DNA of 64,000 nucleotides from Dehalococcoidia bacterium (lineage in GTDB: Bacteria; Chloroflexota; Dehalococcoidia; DSTF01; JALHUB01): positions 311,545 to 375,544 of the forward strand of contig JASEFU010000001.1 in assembly GCA_030018455.1 (NCBI GenBank). The letters are read 5' to 3'. Of this stretch, positions 24,515 through 32,640 are shown in pieces; positions within the stretch are counted from its first letter, which is position 1; every line of letters begins with the position of its first letter. A program made the position numbers and the translations under genes. The notes below the pieces were generated by a model. It saw only the letters and a program-made list of their open reading frames with translations, was not told the origin of the DNA and ran no database searches.

Positions 24515-25777
24515 CTATGGCGTCGACTCGAAGCTCACGGGCTCGCCGAAGGCGACCCATTTGCCGTCCTCGATGCGCACGTACATCTCCATCTCAAGCG
24601 GCCGGTGATCAGTGGGGCTAAGGCTCATGGGCACCATGCAGGCTGAGCACATCCAGCCGCGTATCGATTCGGCGGCATCGAGGAAACTCTCCCGCGTCAG
24701 ATCGGGGCCTGCCCGATTGAGTATTTCCACGACGAGCTCGCCCATCGAGGCGCCGTAAAGGGTGAAGTTGCTGACGGGCGTGCCCTGACCGTACGTTTCC
24801 ATGATCTCGTAGTGCTTCTGGATAGCCGGATGATCGGTCTCGTAGACCTGGTGCCCCATGAGGATGCTGACGATGCCTTCCGCGTTCTGCGCGCCTGCGA
24901 GGTCGATGAAGATCTCACTGGCGCAGATGCCGCTGACGAGGATGGGAACGTCCCAGTTCAGTGTTTCGCGGGCCGTCTTGACGAGGCTGGCGGCCTGCGG
25001 AGGGATGGCGAAGGCCAGCACCACCTCGGCGCCTGCGTTGTGCAGCCTTTGCGTTTGGGCTGTCGCGTCGAAGTTGATGGCCTCGTAGGTCTCCTTTGCT
25101 ACGACGGTCACGTCGCTGCCCTCAAGGGCCATGTTGAGCCCCTTTTCGCTGTCGGTGCCCATCTCGTCGTTTTGCAGGAGGAGGCCGAGCTTCTTCCCGT
25201 CATAGTGGTCGACGACGTACTGCCCCAGCATCCGTCCTTCCGTCACGAAGTCGACGCTTCCGGCGAAGCGAGTGCGGACGGGAGGTTCCGACCATTTCAG
25301 CAAGCCGGCGGTGATGAACATGTCGGGGATACCGCGCTCCTCGAGGTACTTCCAGACGGCGCTGTGGGTGTTCTCGCCCAGACCGGCGACGATGGCGAAG
25401 ACCTTGTCCTGCTCGACAAGCTTGCGCACCACTTCGAGGGCGTCGGGCGGGTTGTAGTGGTCGTCCTCGATGAGGAAGGTGATCTTGCGTCCGTGCACGC
25501 CGCCCTGGTCGTTGATGTAGTCGAAGTAGGCGCGCATGCCGAAGGCGATGGGCGCGTAGGCGGCGGCGGGTGACTGGCTGAGGGCGAAGTGGGTGCCGAG
25601 CTTGATTTCGGTGCCTGTAACGCCGGTGGTGTCGCCGGCCGGGGCCTGTGTGCCAGGTTCCGGTTCCGGCGTGTCGCCGGGCGTCCCGTCGTCGTCGCCA
25701 CAGGAGCCCAGAAGCAAGAACGCGACCGCAAGCGCCGGGAGCGAGAGGTGCCGCAGGCGGCGGAAGAAGGACATCAT
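24515..25777 (-). CDS. Liv-type ABC substrate-binding lipoprotein (copy 2)
   Basis: This 420-residue paralogue has a lipoprotein signal (LPALAVAFLLLGSC followed by GDDDG). It retains GVTGTEIKLGTHFALSQSPAAAYAPIAFG and DDHYNPPDALEVVRKLVEQDKVFAIVAGLG. Its C-terminal cysteine motif is MCSAC rather than WCSTC, again followed by LSPTDHRP. Substitutions in the hinge and lobe 2 (ETYEAINFDATAQ, FAIPPQAASLV) set it apart from copies 3 and 4, so ligand range may differ. A 38-base hairpin at 25851-25888 separates it from copy 1. Confidence 0.92.
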   Translation of the reverse strand: MMSFFRRLRHLSLPALAVAFLLLGSCGDDDGTPGDTPEPEPGTQAPAGDTTGVTGTEIKLGTHFALSQSPAAAYAPIAFGMRAYFDYINDQGGVHGRKITFLIEDDHYNPPDALEVVRKLVEQDKVFAIVAGLGENTHSAVWKYLEERGIPDMFITAGLLKWSEPPVRTRFAGSVDFVTEGRMLGQYVVDHYDGKKLGLLLQNDEMGTDSEKGLNMALEGSDVTVVAKETYEAINFDATAQTQRLHNAGAEVVLAFAIPPQAASLVKTARETLNWDVPILVSGICASEIFIDLAGAQNAEGIVSILMGHQVYETDHPAIQKHYEIMETYGQGTPVSNFTLYGASMGELVVEILNRAGPDLTRESFLDAAESIRGWMCSACMVPMSLSPTDHRPLEMEMYVRIEDGKWVAFGEPVSFESTP

Positions 25778-25850
25778 GGCGCAACCTCCGTTCGCGCGCC
25801 GATCGCCTGCTGGAGGCGAGGGCCGCAGGCCTTTGCCGTGGTGCTCGTGT

Positions 25851-25888
25851 GCGTCCCAGGAGAGAGGCTTTCCTCACTCCTGGGACGC
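25851..25888. repeat. Strong 38-base hairpin between binding-protein copies 1 and 2
   Basis: Twelve-base arms (25851-25862 GCGTCCCAGGAG and 25877-25888) are perfectly complementary. After an A-A mismatch they continue into GAGG/CCTC around a CTTT loop. It follows the stop of the first binding-protein gene. Without a T-tract on the transcribed strand it looks more like an mRNA 3'-end stabiliser or attenuator than a strong terminator. Confidence 0.75.
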
Positions 25889-25910
25889 GGTTTGTCTCGT
25901 TGTCAGACCG

Positions 25911-27266
25911 TTAGCGCGGCTGGTCAGCGGCGCCGGGCGGAGGCGTCGGCGTGACGCAGTCCTCCGTGCTCTCGAATCCGAACGGCTCGCCGAACGGTGC
26001 CCACCTGAACGTCGGCGGATCGGTCGAGCGGTCGACGGTCGCCCTCACGTAGATCTCCACCTCGGTCGGCCGGTGGTCTGTCGGGCTCGTGCTCGACGGG
26101 ACGAGGCAGGTGGAGCAGAGGAACTTGCAGACCGATTCGGCGGCGGCGATGAACGATTCACGCGTCAGGTCGGGTCCCGCTTGTATCAGGAGATTGACCA
26201 TGGCCTCGGATATAGAGGCGCCGGTGAGAGTCAGGTTGTCGGGCTTCGTTCCGGCGGCGTATTTCGCCATCAAGTCATGATGGGCCTGGATGCCCGGCAC
26301 GTCAGTCTCGAACGCCTGGTGCCCGAAGACAACGCTTACCGCGCCCTCGATGTTGTCCAGGCCGGCGAGAGTGGCGACAACCTCGACAGCGTTGACGCCG
26401 GTGATGACGATGGGGACATCCCAGTTCAGCGTCTGTCGAGTCACCTTGAAGATGCTGCCCGCCTGCACCGGCATTCCGTAGAAAGCTATAACGTCGACGT
26501 TCTCGTTCTGGAGGCGCTGGGCGTGGGCGGTCATATCGCTCTCCGCCTCGTCGTAGTAGTCGACCACGATCTCCATGTTGCCGTCGTTTTCCTCGACGCC
26601 GAGCCGCAGGCCTTCCTCGCCCTCTTTGCCGAAGTCGTCGTTCTGGGCGATGATGCCGAGCTTCATGCCCCGGTAGTTCTCAGCGATGTACTTGCCGAGG
26701 ATGCGACCCTCAGTGATGTAGTCGACGAGGAAGCCGAACCGCGTCTTGGCGATGGGTTCCGTCCACTTCGTGTTGCCGGTCAGGATGTACATGTCGGGGA
26801 CGCCGCGTTCCTCGAGGTACTTCCAGACGGCGCTGTGGGCGGCGGTGCCGAGGCTGCCCTGTATGGCGAAGACCTTGTCCTGTTCGACGACTTTTCGTGC
26901 CACTTCGCCGGCCACCGGCCCCGTGTACTGCGTGTCGGCAACAATGAGCGTGATCTTGCGTCCGTATATGCCGCCCTGGTCGTTAATATAGTCGTAGTAG
27001 GCCTGCATTCCCTTGCTCAATGGGACGCCCCAGGCGGCGGCTGTGGTGTTGCTCATGGGCAGGAGCGTAGCGATCTTGATTTCGGTGTCGGTTACCCCGG
27101 TGGTATCGCCTTCTCCACCGGAAGGCGCCTTCGTAGCCGTGGGCGCCCCGGGAGTGACGCCGCCTCCGTCTTCCTCTTCGTCCTCGCCACAGGCTGAGAA
27201 CACCATCGTGAAGGCGAAGACTAGGGTGACCAATAGCATGGGCCATCGTTTAAGTAGCGCACGCAT
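25911..27266 (-). CDS. Liv-type ABC substrate-binding lipoprotein (copy 1, most divergent)
   Basis: I prefer the ATG at 27266, which puts the signal peptide (RALLKRWPMLLVTLVFAFTMVFSAC) at the N-terminus and GGAGG upstream; an ATG six codons earlier is possible. The 451-residue product differs most from the others: the first lobe reads LPMSNTTAAAWGVPLSKG in place of the SQSPAAAYAPIA type, and lobe 2 has YDEAESDMTAHAQRLQNENVDVIAFYGMP. The SVCKFLCSTC pair and SPTDHRP motif are retained, and a longer C-terminus follows FESTEDC. It is first after livHM in transcription order and has its own apparent promoter at 27472-27498. Confidence 0.92.
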   Translation of the reverse strand: MRALLKRWPMLLVTLVFAFTMVFSACGEDEEEDGGGVTPGAPTATKAPSGGEGDTTGVTDTEIKIATLLPMSNTTAAAWGVPLSKGMQAYYDYINDQGGIYGRKITLIVADTQYTGPVAGEVARKVVEQDKVFAIQGSLGTAAHSAVWKYLEERGVPDMYILTGNTKWTEPIAKTRFGFLVDYITEGRILGKYIAENYRGMKLGIIAQNDDFGKEGEEGLRLGVEENDGNMEIVVDYYDEAESDMTAHAQRLQNENVDVIAFYGMPVQAGSIFKVTRQTLNWDVPIVITGVNAVEVVATLAGLDNIEGAVSVVFGHQAFETDVPGIQAHHDLMAKYAAGTKPDNLTLTGASISEAMVNLLIQAGPDLTRESFIAAAESVCKFLCSTCLVPSSTSPTDHRPTEVEIYVRATVDRSTDPPTFRWAPFGEPFGFESTEDCVTPTPPPGAADQPR

Positions 27267-27303
27267 CTGGCTTTCTACCTCCATTCTTATTTGCCTGCAC
27301 TGA

Positions 27304-27327
27304 CGGGCAGCTACTCCTCTCTGCCCG
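27304..27327. repeat. Leader hairpin before binding-protein copy 1
   Basis: CGGGCAG and CTGCCCG pair around a 10-base pyrimidine-rich loop. It lies 38 bases upstream of the copy-1 ATG, within the leader that a transcript from the 27472-27498 promoter would carry. Confidence 0.45.
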
Positions 27328-27471
27328 CCGAAAACCCCTGATCTTCTTTCGCCCCGTCCTCGGGAACCAGCGATCTACTTGTGAAGCCCTCCCGTGTTCC
27401 GCTCAGGCGCCGTATAGGCCTGTGGCGAATCAAGTGCGGTGTCCGGTTGATACGTCTGATCAGCGCCAGAG

Positions 27472-27498
27472 AGTATACCAGACGACGAGATTTGTCAA
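27472..27498 (-). promoter_or_regulatory. Promoter for the binding-protein genes, overlapping the livM stop
   Basis: On the minus strand, TTGACA (27493-27498) is followed after 15 bases by TATACT (27472-27477), and the TGG before it makes an extended -10. The short spacer is unusual, but the extended -10 compensates. Its position would let binding proteins be made in excess over the permeases. Confidence 0.55.
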
Positions 27499-28607
27499 AT
27501 CTCCTCTTTCTCGCGCGCGCCTTTGACAGGTCCACGGAAGGTGAGGCGCGAGAACAGCGTTAGCAGCTTCTCGCCCAGGTGAGCTTCCTTCATGTGCTCG
27601 ATGGAGCCGGCGACTCCCCGCGGAGTGAAGATGACGGTCAGGATGAGCAACGTTCCGAACAGGGCGCCCCTGCTGTACTCGATGCCGATCTGCTCTCCGG
27701 CGGGTATGATGCCGGCAATCCAGTCGGTGAGATCGTTGCGCATCGTCATGATGACCGCGGCAAAGATGCTGCCCGTAATGGAACCCAGACCGCCGAGCAC
27801 AATCATCACGAGCATTGTGAGGGAGAGGAGGATGTCGAACGAGGCGGGGCCGAGGTAGCCTTCGGCAAAGATGTAGAGGGCGCCGCCCGTGCCGGCATAC
27901 AGGGCGGAGAGGCCGAAGGCGGTCATTTTGTAGAGGGAGACGTTGACGCCCATCTGCTGGGCGCCTATCTCGGAGTCGCGTATGGCTACGAAGGCGCGGC
28001 CGATGCGGCTGCGCGTCAGACTCCAGGCCATCGCCGTCATGATGATGGCCGGCACCATGCAGACATAGTACAGCCATTGATCGCGGGTCATCCGGTCTCC
28101 GATCGCTTCGGGGGTGGAAGGCGAGCCAAGGCTGATGCCCATCACACCGCCCGTCCACTCTTCCACCAGATGGTGCTTCACGACCTGAGGGAGGACGATG
28201 ACTATGGCCAGGGTGGCGATGGCGAGATAGGGGCCGGAAAGCCTGAGAGCGGGAATGCCGATAAGGAAGCCGATCAGCCCGGTGATGACGCCGCCGAGAA
28301 GAATGGCCGCGATAACGGGCATGCTGAAGTCGCCCTCGATGTTCACGTCGTCCATGAGTATGGCGGCGATGTATGCGCCGATGGCGACAAAGGCGGCGTG
28401 CCCAAGCGATATCTGGCCGTTATACCCGGTCAGCAGGTTCAGGCCGAGGAGGATGATAAGCCACAGCGCGAAGCGCATCCCCTGGAAGACACGGAACGAA
28501 TCGAGAAAGCCATCGAAAAACGGGAATGTGTAGAGATAGGGAAAGACGAGAAGCACGGCAATAGCGAGCACAAGAAATATGAACCGCCGGTTCAACAACA
28601 CTCGCAC
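27495..28607 (-). CDS. livM: Branched-chain-type ABC permease LivM
   Basis: The GTG at 28607 is chosen: it lies one base after the livH stop and has GGGAGAG at ribosome-site distance. The open frame continues upstream, but only across livH. The 370-residue permease has a first helix (FIFLVLAIAVLLVFPYLYTF), the LLTGYNGQISLGHAAFVAIGAY segment typical of LivM, about nine to ten helices, the cytosolic GRAFVAIRDSEIGAQQMGVNV loop that docks the ATPase, and VIVLGGLGSITGSIFAAVIM. With LivH it forms the channel for the adjacent binding proteins. LivG and LivF ATPase genes are missing nearby and may lie elsewhere. Confidence 0.93.
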   Translation of the reverse strand: MRVLLNRRFIFLVLAIAVLLVFPYLYTFPFFDGFLDSFRVFQGMRFALWLIILLGLNLLTGYNGQISLGHAAFVAIGAYIAAILMDDVNIEGDFSMPVIAAILLGGVITGLIGFLIGIPALRLSGPYLAIATLAIVIVLPQVVKHHLVEEWTGGVMGISLGSPSTPEAIGDRMTRDQWLYYVCMVPAIIMTAMAWSLTRSRIGRAFVAIRDSEIGAQQMGVNVSLYKMTAFGLSALYAGTGGALYIFAEGYLGPASFDILLSLTMLVMIVLGGLGSITGSIFAAVIMTMRNDLTDWIAGIIPAGEQIGIEYSRGALFGTLLILTVIFTPRGVAGSIEHMKEAHLGEKLLTLFSRLTFRGPVKGAREKEEI

Positions 28608-28608
28608 T

Positions 28609-29487
28609 CTAGACTCTCCCGATCGCTTTCTTGCCGAACAAACCGCGAGGGCGCGCGACGAGCACAAGTACTATCACGAGAAAGGCGAAGGCAATGTCGA
28701 TATCGGAGCCGGCATAGAGAGCCGCCAGCGTCTTCACCACACCCAGGGTAAGTCCCCCCACGATCGCTCCAACCGGACTGTCCAGGCCGCCGAGGACGGC
28801 GGCGGCGAACGCGAACAGCAGCACGCCCATCATCATGTTCGTCGAGAGAGCGAGGGAAGGGGCCAGGAGCATGCCGGCCACGGCCCCCACCATAGCCGAC
28901 AGCGCCCAGCCGAGGGCGAGCATGCGGCCGACAGGGACCCCGACGAGCTGGCTGGCGACGCGGTTCTGGGCGGCGCCGCGCATGGCAAGGCCTACCTTGG
29001 TGTAGTTGAAGAGAAGGTAGATGGCAATCATTATCACAACGGACATGCAGAAGACGCCGATGTTGGTGCGGCTTATCACAGCGGGCCCAAGCGTCAGCGG
29101 ACCGCCCTGGAAGACCTCCGGCGAGGGGAAGCTCTTCGGCTCGCCCTGCCATATGCGGAGGGCCAGGCTGCTCAAGACGGTGAAGATACCGAGGGTTATG
29201 ATAACGGCGTTCAGGGGCGGCGCGTTCTCAACCGGACGAAGAATGACCACCTCGATGGCCGCCCCCATTAGACCGGCTATGAGCAGCGTGATGAAGAAGG
29301 CTACCCAGAAGTGCGCCCCAAAGTCCAACACGGACCAGGCGATGAAGGTGGTGAACATCGCCATCTCGCCCTGAGCGAAGTTGACGACTCCTGTGGAACG
29401 GTAGATGAGGACGAGGGCAAGGGCAAGGATTGCGTAGAGGCTACCCTCGGAAAGGCCGGTAGCCACCTGCTGGATGAAGTTTTCCAC
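28609..29487 (-). CDS. livH: Branched-chain-type ABC permease LivH
   Basis: This 292-residue permease opens with FIQQVATGLSEGSLYAILALALVLIYRSTGVVNFAQGEMAMF, the classic LivH N-terminus. It has about eight membrane helices with the docking loop GLAMRGAAQNRVASQLVGVPVGR and the closing VLGGLDSPVGAIVGGLTLGV. It would heterodimerise with LivM. It is the first gene after a 165-base gap that contains the GAAACGTTTC palindrome at 29611-29620. The product catalyses uptake of branched-chain amino acids in E. coli, but related systems import aromatic acids, urea and amides, so the name reflects family only. Confidence 0.93.
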   Translation of the reverse strand: MENFIQQVATGLSEGSLYAILALALVLIYRSTGVVNFAQGEMAMFTTFIAWSVLDFGAHFWVAFFITLLIAGLMGAAIEVVILRPVENAPPLNAVIITLGIFTVLSSLALRIWQGEPKSFPSPEVFQGGPLTLGPAVISRTNIGVFCMSVVIMIAIYLLFNYTKVGLAMRGAAQNRVASQLVGVPVGRMLALGWALSAMVGAVAGMLLAPSLALSTNMMMGVLLFAFAAAVLGGLDSPVGAIVGGLTLGVVKTLAALYAGSDIDIAFAFLVIVLVLVARPRGLFGKKAIGRV

Positions 29488-29598
29488 GCTCTATGAACTC
29501 TCGATCTGAAGCTTTGGGGGGCCTTCCCAACGACACGCGTCGTCCTGGCGCTATGGAAGTGTACCCGCTGTGAACGCTTAAGGCAAGAAAATTACGTA

Positions 29599-29620
29599 GA
29601 AACGATTACAGAAACGTTTC
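29599..29620. promoter_or_regulatory. Possible LacI/GalR-type operator upstream of livH
   Basis: GAAACGTTTC (29611-29620) is a perfect 10-base palindrome with a central CG, the core seen in many LacI/GalR-family sites. A second GAAACG half-site lies 12 bases away at 29599-29604, close to one helical turn. The two sites occupy the livH upstream gap. No LacI-type regulator is in the window. Confidence 0.4.
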
Positions 29621-29652
29621 CGCGTTGTCCTAGGCAAGGCGTAATCACCGGC

Positions 29653-30882
29653 TTACCATATCACGCCCTCTTCCTGGAGGCGGACAAACTCCCCTTCGTC
29701 CATCCTCAGGATGTCGCAGAAGACGTCCCTGTTGTGCTGGCCCAGCAGTGGCGCGGCCCGCGGCTCCACCCGCGCCCCCGACATCTGCCATGGCGCGCCA
29801 ACGAACTCGCGCTCGCCGACCTCCGGATGATCCACGGTGACGAAGGCGCCACGCGCACGAAGGTGCGGGTCATGGGCCAGCTCTTCGGCGTTGCGCGAGG
29901 GAGCGGCAGCGATCCCTGCGGAGGCCAGGGTGTTTGCAACCAGGTCGCGCTCGCGGATCCGCGTCCACTTTGAGATGATGGCGTCGAGCTCGGCCTCGTT
30001 CGCCTTGCGGGCGGCCATGGTAGCGAACCGGGGGTCATCGGCCAGTTCAGGCTGACCAATCACCCGGGCGAGGGCCCGGAACTCTTCATCGGTCTCAACG
30101 GCGATCGCCACCCAACGGTCGACGCCCCAGCAGCGATACACGTTGTGCGGCGCAAGGAACGTGTCGGCGTTTCCCATGCGGCCGGGGCTGCGACCGTTCA
30201 TCTCATAGTCAAGCAGCACCTCGCCGATCAGCGAGGAGACGCCCTCGCACTGCGAAAAATCGATGAACTGCCCCTCGCCGGTCTGCTCCCGGTGCTGCAG
30301 GGCGGCGACGATTGCGAATGCGGCGGTAGTGGCGTTCATCAGGTCGACGTCGCCGAGCGTAGTGCTGGGCGGGCCGTCGGGGTAACCCGTTATGTGAGCC
30401 GCGCCGCCCACCGCATGGTGGACCGTCGCGTAGCCCGCGTATTGCGCCTCGGGGCCGGTAGCCCCACGGGCGCTCGACGACAGCATGACGATCCGGGGAT
30501 TGACGCGCCGCAGGTCCTCGTACCCCAGGCCGATCTTGTCCATCGTGCCCGCGCGCATGTTGTCGATCACCACGTCGCTGATGGCCGCCAGCCGCCTGAC
30601 AAGCTCCACGCCTTCCGCGCGCTCCAGATTAATGGTTATCCCCAGCTTGTTCATGTTGATCGAATTGAATGACATCCCTTGATTGAGGGGGACTTCCCGC
30701 GGGTACGGCTCGTACAGCGGCCACACCACGACCCGGCGCATGATGTCCATCCGCCCCTCACTCTCGATCTTGATTATTTCCGCGCCGAGCATGGCCAGGA
30801 GCATCGTGGCGTAGGGGCCCGCCCAGACCCAGGTGAAATCCAGGACGCGGACGCCGGCCAGAGGCGGGGACTCTTTGTTCAT
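29653..30882 (-). CDS. CaiB/BaiF family III CoA-transferase
   Basis: The ATG at 30882 is chosen because it overlaps the upstream gene's TGA by the four-base ATGA and has AAGGGGA just before it. The 409-residue protein matches the family: GVRVLDFTWVWAGPYATMLLAMLGAEIIKIES, then NMRAGTMDKIGLGYEDLRRVNPRIVMLSSSARG, GEGQFIDFSQCEGVSSLIGE and the closing PLLGQHNRDVF. It should transfer CoA between two carboxylates in the cytosol through an acyl-Asp intermediate. The paired gene upstream is a homologue of similar size, so the two may form a heterodimer. Substrate unknown. Confidence 0.92.
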   Translation of the reverse strand: MNKESPPLAGVRVLDFTWVWAGPYATMLLAMLGAEIIKIESEGRMDIMRRVVVWPLYEPYPREVPLNQGMSFNSINMNKLGITINLERAEGVELVRRLAAISDVVIDNMRAGTMDKIGLGYEDLRRVNPRIVMLSSSARGATGPEAQYAGYATVHHAVGGAAHITGYPDGPPSTTLGDVDLMNATTAAFAIVAALQHREQTGEGQFIDFSQCEGVSSLIGEVLLDYEMNGRSPGRMGNADTFLAPHNVYRCWGVDRWVAIAVETDEEFRALARVIGQPELADDPRFATMAARKANEAELDAIISKWTRIRERDLVANTLASAGIAAAPSRNAEELAHDPHLRARGAFVTVDHPEVGEREFVGAPWQMSGARVEPRAAPLLGQHNRDVFCDILRMDEGEFVRLQEEGVIW

Positions 30883-32105
30883 CGTTCCCCTTCCTTCCAT
30901 ACGGCCCCACTTTGACAAAGGCGGACAAACTCCTCGCGCGAGTAACCCAGCACGTCCTCGAACACCTCGCGGTTGTGCTGTCCCAGCAGCGGCGCGGCGC
31001 GTTGTACCCGCGGCGGCGAGGCGGGCATTTTGTAGGGCCAGCCGGCATAACGGTACTTGCCCGCCGCAGGATGATCGACCTCGACGAAATAGCCGCGGGC
31101 CTGGTACTGGCGATAGTTCATCACTTCTTCAGCGTTGTAGACGGAGCCGATTGCGAAACCCATGGCCGCGCCCCTATGGTGGATGTCTTCTTTCGATTGT
31201 TCGGCCATCCAGGCGTCGATCATCGGCGCGATCTCCATTAGATGCGCGGCGCGATAGGCGAGGGAGTCCCATTCCGGCCCCGAGGCCCATTCCGGATTGC
31301 CCATCAACTCGACGAACCGCCGCCAATGGTGGGTCTCGAGGAGGAGCAGGACAACGTAGCCGTCTCGACACTTCAGGCGGCCCATGGCAGGCGGCCTTTC
31401 GGGGACACGGCTCCAGACCGAGTGGTGATAGATGGTCGAGGCGATGTTCGTCCGCACGAGGGCAAGGATTACCTCTTGCTCCGAGACGTCGATCAACCGC
31501 CCCTTCGCGCTGGTCCGCCTACCGAATACGGCGGCGGCGGTAGCGAGAGCGGCCGTAAGGCCGGCGTGGTAGCCGGTCGGGTAGCCGCCAGCCTTGATGG
31601 GAGCGCGACTTATGTCCTCAGAGCGGGTGGGAAGAAGATTGCCGAGGCCACCGGCGTGGTGAGCAGTAAGTTCAGTGCCTTTCTGGTTGGCTCGAGGCCC
31701 GGTACGCCCGTAGGGGGTAATGGAAGTAAGGATGAGGGAGGGGTTTTCCCGCTGCAATTCCTCCCAGGAGAAACCCATCTCGTCGAGGTGCCCGACCGGA
31801 TGATTGTCGATGAGGACGTCTGCCCAGCGGACGAGACGGCGAAAGGCTTGGGGGCCGCCCTGCCGGCCGAGATCGAGGGTTACGCCCCGCTTGCTGGTGT
31901 TTAGATAAAGGAAGAGGCCGCTGCGCTCGGGATGGGGCTCGTCGCCGGGAAACGGGCCGCGGGCGCGCGCCGGGTCGCCGGCGGGAGGCCCCTCGACCTT
32001 GATGACGTCGGCCCCCATGTCGGCAAGGAGCTTGCCGCAGTAAGGAGCGGACACCATCGCGCCGTACTCGATGACTTTGATGCCGGTGAACGCTCCCCGC
32101 TGCAA
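30879..32105 (-). CDS. CaiB/BaiF family III CoA-transferase, TTG start
   Basis: The TTG at 32105 is preferred: GGGGAG stands six bases before it and the family fold begins directly after (GIKVIEYGAMVSAPYCGKLLADMGADVIKVEGP). An ATG 18 codons upstream has no ribosome site, and the frame before that looks non-coding. The 408-residue product has GADPVRW-type DLGRQGG sequence, NHPVGHLDEMGFSWEELQRENPSLILTSITPYG, GRLIDVSEQEVIL and the closing PLLGQHNREVFEDVL. Its stop overlaps the next CoA-transferase start. The pair lies upstream of liv genes on the same strand. Confidence 0.9.
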   Translation of the reverse strand: MQRGAFTGIKVIEYGAMVSAPYCGKLLADMGADVIKVEGPPAGDPARARGPFPGDEPHPERSGLFLYLNTSKRGVTLDLGRQGGPQAFRRLVRWADVLIDNHPVGHLDEMGFSWEELQRENPSLILTSITPYGRTGPRANQKGTELTAHHAGGLGNLLPTRSEDISRAPIKAGGYPTGYHAGLTAALATAAAVFGRRTSAKGRLIDVSEQEVILALVRTNIASTIYHHSVWSRVPERPPAMGRLKCRDGYVVLLLLETHHWRRFVELMGNPEWASGPEWDSLAYRAAHLMEIAPMIDAWMAEQSKEDIHHRGAAMGFAIGSVYNAEEVMNYRQYQARGYFVEVDHPAAGKYRYAGWPYKMPASPPRVQRAAPLLGQHNREVFEDVLGYSREEFVRLCQSGAVWKEGER

Positions 32106-32319
32106 ACGTTTCTCCCCTGGAGGACGGTAGCCCACGTCCAATCGCGATGCGGGAATCATACAACGAGGCTGTCGCAAAGCGCCAACGGGTGGAGGCCCGG
32201 ACGTGCGAGGGACACGCCGCGTGGGAAACCCCGCAACCGCACGCTGCGGCAGGCAAGCGCCCCAAGAGCGAGCTGGGCGCAGAGGCAGGAGCCGGCCGAG
32301 CGGGCAGAGACGCCCGACC

Positions 32320-32640
32320 CTACCGTGGACCCTCTTCGAGGCCGCGGTGGAAGCACGTGCGCTCGCCCGTGTGGCAGGCGGGGCCGAGCGCGCGGACGCG
32401 AATAAGCAGGGCGTCGTCATCGCAGTCGACGAGAATGCGGCGGACCTCGAGGAAGCTGCCGGACGTTGCCCCCTTGTGCCACAGCTCCTGCCGGCTGCGG
32501 CTGTAGAACCAGACCTGTCCTGTCTCGCGCGTGAGGCGCAGGGCCTCCTCGTTCATGTAGGCGAGCATGAGCACCTCGTCCGTCTCATCGTCCTGGATAA
32601 CGACGGGAACAAGACCGCCGCCCTTCGCGAAGTCGATCAT
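32320..32640 (-). CDS. hisI: Phosphoribosyl-AMP cyclohydrolase HisI
   Basis: This 106-residue enzyme opens the adenine ring in the third step of histidine synthesis. Diagnostic features are [10 protein letters not shown], the HKGATSG loop, [11 protein letters not shown] with the metal-binding Asp/Cys cluster, and [12 protein letters not shown] with the zinc-binding Cys residues. It is the monofunctional form, lacking the HisE pyrophosphohydrolase domain. Its ATG overlaps the stop of the upstream thioesterase gene by four bases. With hisF upstream, the order hisF-thioesterase-hisI is unusual, and other his genes are not in the window. Confidence 0.95.
   Translation of the reverse strand: MIDFAKGGGLVPVVIQDDETDEVLMLAYMNEEALRLTRETGQVWFYSRSRQELWHKGATSGSFLEVRRILVDCDDDALLIRVRALGPACHTGERTCFHRGLEEGPR

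Noticed and set aside
32106-32420. Apparent N-terminal extension of the 30879-32105 CoA-transferase
   Set aside because: The extension is Arg/Ser/Pro-rich non-coding-like sequence without a ribosome site, whereas TTG at 32105 has one and starts the family fold directly.
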